Source: Clostridia bacterium | Lineage (GTDB): Bacteria > Bacillota > Clostridia > UBA1381 | NCBI GenBank assembly: GCA_017521775.1 | Contig: JAFXBO010000015.1 | Span: forward strand, 1 to 11,549 | Length of the DNA stretch: 11,549 nucleotides | Direction: 5' to 3' | In this document: positions 8,078-11,549 of the stretch, in pieces | How positions within the stretch are numbered: position 1 is the first letter of the stretch | How the letters are laid out: every line of letters starts with the position of its first letter | Notes under the pieces: model-generated | What the model was told of the DNA's origin: nothing | Databases searched by the model: none | The model's input: only the letters and a program-made list of their open reading frames with translations | Position numbers and translations under genes: made by a program

Positions 8078-8085
8078 CAAATAAA
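8078..8085 (-). promoter_or_regulatory. Possible -7 box of the lipoprotein gene
   Basis: The minus strand reads TTTATTTG, 7 of 8 against TAnnTTTG, giving a leader of roughly 65 nt to the lipoprotein ATG. It sits inside the CAGCACC...GGTGCTG dyad (8055-8061 / 8094-8100). A better -7 match (TACATTTG, 8288-8295, minus) lies further upstream and would give a ~275-nt structured leader instead. Confidence 0.3.
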
Positions 8086-8197
8086 GAAAGCGTGGTGCTG
8101 AAAACTTATTTTAGATAGTCAGGTCTTAGGATACCTCAGTAATAAAATAAGCAACAGCCCCACGCCATACCCCAATATGTAGGTATGACGCGAGAAG

Positions 8198-8254
8198 ATG
8201 TCTGCCTATTCTCTTACTGGTTTCGAAGTTCCTAAGTTCGACTATCGAGAATAA
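8198..8254 (+). CDS. Possible 18-codon micro-ORF inside the structured region
   Basis: ATG to TAA encodes MSAYSLTGFEVPKFDYRE, a peptide of ordinary, well-mixed composition unlike its AT-rich surroundings. The purine-rich GCGAGAAG just before the ATG could serve weakly as a ribosome site. Its start codon lies in the 9-base segment that can pair with 8324-8332, and its 3' half forms one arm of the long helix with 8114-8131, so folding could control its translation. An ORF of this size arises easily by chance, so this is a low-confidence call. Confidence 0.22.
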   Translation: MSAYSLTGFEVPKFDYRE

Positions 8255-8287
8255 ACTTACACTTTCCGCGTAATTAGTATGTCACTA

Positions 8288-8295
8288 CAAATGTA
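8288..8295 (-). promoter_or_regulatory. Bacteroidetes-type -7 box upstream of the structured region
   Basis: The minus strand reads TACATTTG, a full match to TAnnTTTG. A start about 7 nt downstream (near 8281) would transcribe the structured stretch 8246-8114 and then the lipoprotein gene. No clear -33 TTTG lies 19-23 bp upstream. The site is inside a palindrome (CTACA-AA-TGTAG), which could equally be an operator or an RNA hairpin. Confidence 0.33.
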
Positions 8296-8373
8296 GTAAT
8301 TATTTCGCAGAGTAGTATAAGGGGGCAGGCATTTTTTACTGTTGCTTCATTCAATTTGTTTAATTTGGGCAGT

Positions 8374-8435
8374 ACAAAGTTGGGCGAAACTATCTACAAA
8401 ATCAATATTGAATCAAAACTTTGTTATATGTAGAT
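8374..8435. repeat. Interleaved inverted repeats (H-type pseudoknot geometry)
   Basis: ACAAAGTT (8374-8381) pairs with AACTTTGT (8417-8424), and ATCTACA (8392-8398) pairs with TGTAGAT (8429-8435). The two pairs cross, so as RNA they would form a pseudoknot; as DNA they are two overlapping dyads with the palindrome TCAATATTGA (8402-8411) between. Both pairings are perfect. Function unknown. Confidence 0.6.
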
Positions 8436-8704
8436 TGGGATTTTTTGCATCTATGATAAAAATTTTTCACTTTTTTAAAAAAAAATCGCATCCCCTTAAC
8501 TGATTAATTCCCAATATATTACAAACTACAACTCCTTGTGCCAGCACAAAAAAAATAAAAAATCATCACTTTTTTTCAAAAAATTAAAAATAATTTCTAA
8601 AAAGCAGAATATACATATTAGAATTGTTTTTCAAAAGGAGAGAAGCAATATATTTATTGTAATAATTAAAACCTCACGATGTATAGGTTAATCGTTTTAA
8701 GAGT

Positions 8705-9412
8705 ATGGTACATCGTAAGGGTTTTACAGAGATTGCAAATCTCGAGGGTTATCTCATCAATAAGAAGGGTGAGGTGTTTAGTATGAAGAGCAACAAGACT
8801 CTAAAGGTAACGGATGGTGTTGTTGAGGTCTATGTGGGTGGAATCAAGAAGAAAATAAATGTGGCACACCTGGTATTGGAGACATTCAAGGGAAATCCCT
8901 ATGGTGCAAAGCGAGTCAACTACAAGAATGGGGATAAGAGCGACACTTCGTTGAGCAATCTTGAGTGGTCTATCCCAGCAACAATGACCACTAAAACATC
9001 AAAGTCAGCAAAAGCACCTAATGTAACAAAAGGGACTTCCACAGCTGGTGATACATTATCTTCTCAAGGAATTCTTAATGAGATTAAGAGACTCAAGAAG
9101 CAAATAACAATATTGCAAAAGAAGAAAGATGCATTGGCAAAATCAAATAGTGTGGCAGCATTGATTAAGGAGAATCTTGCCACCATAGTTGAGGGATTGG
9201 CAAAGGGTGAGAAGATTTCAACTCTAACAAAGAGGGTTGTTGGTAAGGTGTTATCCCGTGAGGTTTTATCCAACCACCTAACAAAGAACTGTGGTGTGTC
9301 CCTCGCAGACTTGGTGAGCATCGCCAAACTCTACAAAGCGAAACCTGATTATGTGAAAAGCATAGTTAAACTATACAATGGCAAGATGTCAAATGTAGTA
9401 TTTAGTAAGTAA
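8705..9412 (+). CDS. Hypothetical protein with degenerate NUMOD4/HNH-like N-terminus and coiled coil
   Basis: 235 aa, basic. Residues 8-29 (TEIANLEGYLINKKGEVFSM) follow the 'EGYxVxNxGxV-S' pattern of NUMOD4-type domains, and 54-88 follow the HNH layout 'AHLVLETF...VN..NGDK...SNLEW'. The His normally after VN is Tyr73, so the HNH nuclease centre looks lost although H55 remains. This suggests a DNA-binding protein derived from a homing-type endonuclease. A Thr/Ser/Lys-rich linker (93-120) leads to a Leu/Ile coiled coil (about 123-149) and a helical C-terminus (150-230). It is the first rightward gene, after the 698-bp control region, with an AT-rich leader and no clear Shine-Dalgarno at this start. 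The 124-aa acidic gene follows after 38 bp, probably in the same transcript. Possible regulator or origin-binding protein; that is inference. Confidence 0.7.
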   Translation: MVHRKGFTEIANLEGYLINKKGEVFSMKSNKTLKVTDGVVEVYVGGIKKKINVAHLVLETFKGNPYGAKRVNYKNGDKSDTSLSNLEWSIPATMTTKTSKSAKAPNVTKGTSTAGDTLSSQGILNEIKRLKKQITILQKKKDALAKSNSVAALIKENLATIVEGLAKGEKISTLTKRVVGKVLSREVLSNHLTKNCGVSLADLVSIAKLYKAKPDYVKSIVKLYNGKMSNVVFSK

Positions 9413-9450
9413 CGTAAATAATTGTTTAACAAATTAAAAATTAATAAAAT

Positions 9451-9825
9451 ATGAGTAATAATAACATTAAGAAGATTGAGAAGAAGTATGATTTATTGAT
9501 TAATGGGATGCCCATTTCAAGCATTGAAGACACATTGATTGAGTATTGGACGAATAATATAGGTAACTATGGTGGGGAATCTTTTGAGATTGATATTGTC
9601 GGCAATAGAAAATGGGAGCGATTATTGGAAGATACCGAGTGTGAATATATCGATATTGCAAATTATGAATACGATGATTATGATGACGAGGAATATGAGG
9701 ACGATTGCGAGGAGGGGGATGATGATGCAATCACTCTAAAAGGAGAAAATGGATGGTATGAGTCATATGATAAAGATATGTTACTACGTGATGCCTTAGT
9801 GGATTTTATCATCAATTTAGGATGA
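9451..9825 (+). CDS. Highly acidic small protein
   Basis: 124 aa, not recognised. Residues 73-92 are almost entirely Asp/Glu with interspersed Tyr (15 of 20 acidic), flanked by an N-terminal part with mixed charge (IKKIEKKYDLLINGMPISSIEDTLIEYW, given here as a described segment from residue 6 on) and a C-terminal amphipathic stretch (LLRDALVDFI). No signal peptide or membrane segment. It lies 38 bp after the degenerate-HNH gene and ends 53 bp before a strong terminator, so the two likely form an operon. Strong negative charge is seen in DNA-mimic inhibitors and in partners of basic proteins; its neighbour is a basic, probably DNA-binding protein, so pairing is conceivable but unproven. Confidence 0.65.
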   Translation: MSNNNIKKIEKKYDLLINGMPISSIEDTLIEYWTNNIGNYGGESFEIDIVGNRKWERLLEDTECEYIDIANYEYDDYDDEEYEDDCEEGDDDAITLKGENGWYESYDKDMLLRDALVDFIINLG

Positions 9826-9878
9826 TGCAGATAATAATTTACCAAAGATTATTAAATTATACATATGAAAAATTATTG

Positions 9879-9917
9879 AAAAGTCTTGACTACAATGTGG
9901 TCGAGACTTTTTGTTTT
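9879..9917 (+). terminator. Rho-independent terminator of the rightward two-gene unit
   Basis: AAAAGTCTTGAC (9879-9890) and GTCGAGACTTTT (9900-9911) form a 12-bp stem with a 9-nt loop, followed by TTGTTTT. The single irregular pair is U-G on the plus-strand RNA but A-C on the minus strand, which fixes the orientation. Confidence 0.88.
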
Positions 9918-10236
9918 CAATATCTATCAGGATAATGCTAACAAACTCTGCCACCCTCTCTTTATCACACACATTTTCAGGGGAGGGGAAACCCCACAAA
10001 GCAAAAAACAACCAACAAAACAGATGACTATAATTTGCAAACCTCTGTTATTCAGTGGTGTATATCTCTTTGTGAGTCTATGATGTTGATTTTGTTGGAT
10101 AAATCTTTGTGCTAAACTGCTGTAAAATAGAATGTTTTTCTTGAAAATTTTAGGGATTTTTGGAGAAAAACAGACAAAAAATCAGCAAAAACCACATCAA
10201 ATATTCCAGTATAAATAAAGAAAAACTTGATGATTT
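9918..10236. other. 319-bp intergenic region, no gene seen
   Basis: There is no convincing ORF. It contains a G-rich/C-rich short dyad GGGG-AAA-CCCC (9985-9995) preceded by another GGGG, then A-rich sequence with repeated CAAAAAA-like runs (10002-10020, 10170-10195) leading to the 264-aa gene. No exact TAnnTTTG -7 box was found for that gene; its promoter must lie here because a terminator precedes it. Confidence 0.6.
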
Positions 10237-11031
10237 ATGGAAGATAAAATGAAAGTTATGCCTCCATTTACACATATTAAGACATTGGAGGATGGGATTT
10301 ATGGTTGCACATTATTAGTTGCAGATAGAATTTTCAATGGTGTATTTACCCCAGATTGGAAGTGTATGGAAAAATTAGATTTAGTTGAGGTTGATGCCTA
10401 TGCTGACTATGATTACAAACTAAAAGAGGGACTTATCCCAATTTTTGACAAAGATGAACTTGATATAGTTTACAATGATGCAGAAGAGTTAGCAAGGGCA
10501 TTAATCCTGAATTTTGAGAATAAAGATACATATATAGATGAAGAGGTGACACCATTGGCACTTTTCATATCACAATATGAGGACACTAATGGGAATATCG
10601 CAAAAACATTAGAGAACACATTATTACCTTATCAATATTTTGTTTCACCATTTTTGGATAACTTCTTTTTGAAATTGTACTTTTGTGGGTGTGGTAGAAT
10701 GTGGTCTAGTTGCAAACTATGCTGGAATAGGGTTAAAACGAAATTTGGTATAGATTTAATCGGCAATGACAATCCATTTGATACAGCATTGAAGCAGGTT
10801 ATAGATGAATACCAAACATTTGATAATGCTGTTTTTGATATAGTGGATGCAAAATACCCAGATGTGGGTGTTGTAGATAGTGAATTCGATAAATATTTTT
10901 GTGAGGAGTTAGAGAAGATAGAAAATGAATTCAAACGAAGGTTGTATGATGGTGAATACGATTTTTGCTACTATGGGTATCTACAATACCTTAACGACAA
11001 CTGCAAAGAGAACTTTATGGGGAAAAATTAG
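10237..11031 (+). CDS. Orphan acidic protein with a Cys cluster
   Basis: 264 aa, not recognised. A cluster C150-x-C152-x6-C159-x2-C162 (CGCGRMWSSCKLCW) in the middle could bind a metal ion and is the only motif-like element. The rest is rich in Asp, Glu and Tyr, with long helices predicted by eye around 82-94 and 225-240 and a Tyr-rich end (YDFCYYGYLQYL). No signal peptide; cytoplasmic. It is a single gene between terminators at 9879-9917 and 11062-11096. The ATG at 10237 is chosen as the longest option; in-frame ATGs at 10249 and 10258 are equally possible because no Shine-Dalgarno decides. Function unknown. Confidence 0.7.
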   Translation: MEDKMKVMPPFTHIKTLEDGIYGCTLLVADRIFNGVFTPDWKCMEKLDLVEVDAYADYDYKLKEGLIPIFDKDELDIVYNDAEELARALILNFENKDTYIDEEVTPLALFISQYEDTNGNIAKTLENTLLPYQYFVSPFLDNFFLKLYFCGCGRMWSSCKLCWNRVKTKFGIDLIGNDNPFDTALKQVIDEYQTFDNAVFDIVDAKYPDVGVVDSEFDKYFCEELEKIENEFKRRLYDGEYDFCYYGYLQYLNDNCKENFMGKN

Positions 11032-11061
11032 TCTTCCCTAAAAACATCATAACTTTTGCTT

Positions 11062-11096
11062 CCTCCCTAATGTAATGTTAGGGAGGTTTTTATTTT
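11062..11096 (+). terminator. Rho-independent terminator after the 264-aa gene
   Basis: CCTCCCTAA (11062-11070) and TTAGGGAGG (11078-11086) form a perfect 9-bp stem with a 7-nt loop, followed by TTTTTATTTT. It is 30 bp past the stop codon and only 40 bp before the next start. Confidence 0.92.
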
Positions 11097-11135
11097 ACCC
11101 ACCAATACACCTGTATAAATAAAACAAAAACAGTT

Positions 11136-11387
11136 ATGAGAACAACAGACACAAGAAAACTAAACAGGTTAATTAGGGAGAGTTTTGAGGATGGATATAG
11201 TAATCTTGGACAAACTCCTATCGCATTACTCGGAATAGAAGATATCATTGATTTAATTATGTTGACCATCGCAGCAATGAAAAGTGAGAATTTGATTCCA
11301 TCAGTTTCGGAAAGACAAAAAGAAAAAGTCAAAAGAAGACTATATGAAGCAGGTAATAGAAGAAGATGTCGAATTTCGAGAAAGTAA
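11136..11387 (+). CDS. Small basic helical orphan protein
   Basis: 83 aa, not recognised. An Arg/Lys-rich start (MRTTDTRKLNRLIRE) is followed by a hydrophobic helix (about 27-47, IALLGIEDIIDLIMLTIAAM) and a strongly basic tail (RQKEKVKRRL and NRRRCRISRK). The hydrophobic part contains acidic residues, so it looks more like a packed helix than a membrane span. It may bind nucleic acid, judged only from charge. It sits immediately before the right terminal repeat, whose inner hairpin would end its transcript. A terminator precedes it by 40 bp, leaving little room for a promoter, so expression may depend on read-through. No Shine-Dalgarno. Confidence 0.55.
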   Translation: MRTTDTRKLNRLIRESFEDGYSNLGQTPIALLGIEDIIDLIMLTIAAMKSENLIPSVSERQKEKVKRRLYEAGNRRRCRISRK

Positions 11388-11408
11388 TAACTATAACTTT
11401 CCTACCCC

Positions 11409-11549
11409 CCATACCTCTCCACTTGTTGGGGAGGTTTCTCTTTATTATTGGATACATCCACAACTTACCATTAATCACTTTTCAAAGACATCAACTATGT
11501 TTGGAGATGTAATGAAACTTAATCCCAAATTGAAAACTATATCAATACT
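11409..11549. repeat. Right copy of 141-bp perfect terminal inverted repeat
   Basis: This is the exact reverse complement of bases 1-141. It begins 21 bp after the stop codon of the 83-aa gene and runs to the last base of the window. Confidence 0.97.
11413..11446 (+). terminator. Outward-facing intrinsic terminator inside right terminal repeat
   Basis: ACCTCTCC (11413-11420) and GGGGAGGT (11428-11435) form an 8-bp stem with one U-G wobble and a 7-nt loop, followed by TTTCTCTTTATT. It starts 25 bp past the 83-aa gene's stop codon and would end rightward transcription inside the repeat. The stem is weaker on the opposite strand (A-C in place of U-G), so it faces outward. Confidence 0.65.

Larger units (their letters stand above)
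8113..8337. ncRNA. Candidate structured RNA (strand unresolved)
   Basis: Seen directly: GATAGTC (8114-8120) pairs with GACTATC (8240-8246), and just inside CTTAGGA (8125-8131) pairs with TCCTAAG (8230-8236). Within lie a hairpin 8162-8171 / 8182-8191 (10 bp on the minus strand with two G-U wobbles) and a short stem GAGAA/TTCTC (8192-8196 / 8209-8213). Outside is a hairpin built from AATTA/TAATT and CTACA/TGTAG (8272-8301). ATGTCTGCC (8198-8206) can pair with GGCAGGCAT (8324-8332), giving a pseudoknot and running into TTTTTT (8332-8337); this pairing is better on the plus strand. An alternative hairpin TCGAAGTT/AAGTTCGA (8223-8241, one mismatch) competes with the long helix, hinting at a switch. 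It could be a leader RNA, an independent ncRNA, or a recombination/replication site. I do not recognise an Rfam family. Confidence 0.4.
8007..8704. other. 698-bp non-coding divergent region rich in inverted repeats (control region/origin candidate)
   Basis: No long ORF. All genes to the left read leftward and all genes to the right read rightward. From left to right it holds a 7-bp dyad (8055-8061 / 8094-8100) around a possible lipoprotein promoter, a compact set of helices at 8113-8337 (listed separately), interleaved inverted repeats at 8374-8435 with a TCAATATTGA palindrome (8402-8411), the pair ATTGGGA 8434-8440 / TCCCAAT 8509-8515, a dyad TTGTGC-CA-GCACAA at 8536-8549, A- and T-tracts from 8464 to 8600 with TCACTTTTTT twice (8467 and 8566), and a dyad before the rightward gene. 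Such density suits an origin with regulatory sites. No DnaA-box or iteron array was recognised, so 'origin' is inference. Confidence 0.5.

Noticed and set aside
8216-8246. tRNA T-arm-like sequence (GGTTTCGAAGTTCC and GTTCGACTA)
   Set aside because: No acceptor stem, D-arm or anticodon arm can be folded around it; it belongs to the inverted-repeat cluster.
8536-8560. TTGTGC-CA-GCACAA hairpin followed by A-run as a terminator
   Set aside because: The run is A, not T, on the plus strand, and on the minus strand the T-run precedes the hairpin; no gene ends nearby. Kept only as a dyad.
9500-9730. Minus-strand ORF rich in His and Pro
   Set aside because: It is the complement of the Asp/Glu/Tyr-rich codons of the acidic 124-aa gene; the odd composition is explained by that.
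9886-10083. Plus-strand ORF of 65 codons after the acidic gene
   Set aside because: It starts inside the terminator stem and its translation looks like non-coding AT-rich sequence.
1-11549. Hairpin-telomere linear plasmid with a protelomerase, or protein-primed inverton
   Set aside because: No protelomerase, tyrosine recombinase, family-B polymerase or terminal-protein gene was recognised, so the sequence alone does not support a specific linear-replication mechanism.

Overview
The window is one AT-rich segment of 11,549 bp bounded by a perfect 141-bp inverted repeat: bases 1-141 are the exact reverse complement of 11409-11549. The host is most likely a gut Bacteroidales bacterium. Supporting signs are a surface-type lipoprotein with BACON and BspA-like LRR modules and a collagen-rich DUF4988-type N-terminus, AT-rich gene leaders mostly without Shine-Dalgarno sequences, and several TAnnTTTG-like -7 boxes. 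There are no rRNAs, tRNAs, CRISPR arrays, phage structural genes or conjugation genes.

Layout. The left arm (243-8006) is entirely minus-strand. From its left end it holds a KAP-type P-loop NTPase, a highly divergent family-A DNA polymerase-like protein (the best replication candidate), a DUF4314-like small protein (too short for routine ORF calling) 3 bp downstream of a serine recombinase, a 143-aa protein with a possible Cys/His metal site, and a 1036-aa surface lipoprotein. The right arm (8705-11387) is entirely plus-strand: a 235-aa protein with a degenerate NUMOD4/HNH-like N-terminus, a 124-aa very acidic protein, a 264-aa orphan with a Cys cluster, and an 83-aa orphan. Intrinsic terminators follow most units: 3357-3392, 4373-4407, 9879-9917 and 11062-11096. 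One lies inside each copy of the terminal repeat, facing outward.

The two arms diverge from a 698-bp non-coding region (8007-8704) rich in inverted repeats. It has a two-block long-range helix (8114-8131 with 8230-8246), a strong hairpin (8162-8191), a possible pseudoknot with an oligo-T tract, an 18-codon micro-ORF, a second interleaved repeat pair (8374-8435) and an A-tract-rich stretch. It is the best candidate for an origin, control region or structured RNA.

Reading: this looks like a small autonomous or integrative element carrying replication (PolA-like), recombination and NTPase functions, one very large surface-protein cargo gene, and four orphan genes. The repeat length of exactly 141 equals the largest default k of a common metagenome assembler. 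The true repeat may therefore be longer, and the window ends may be assembly-graph breaks rather than molecule ends. Linear, circular and integrated forms cannot be told apart from this sequence.
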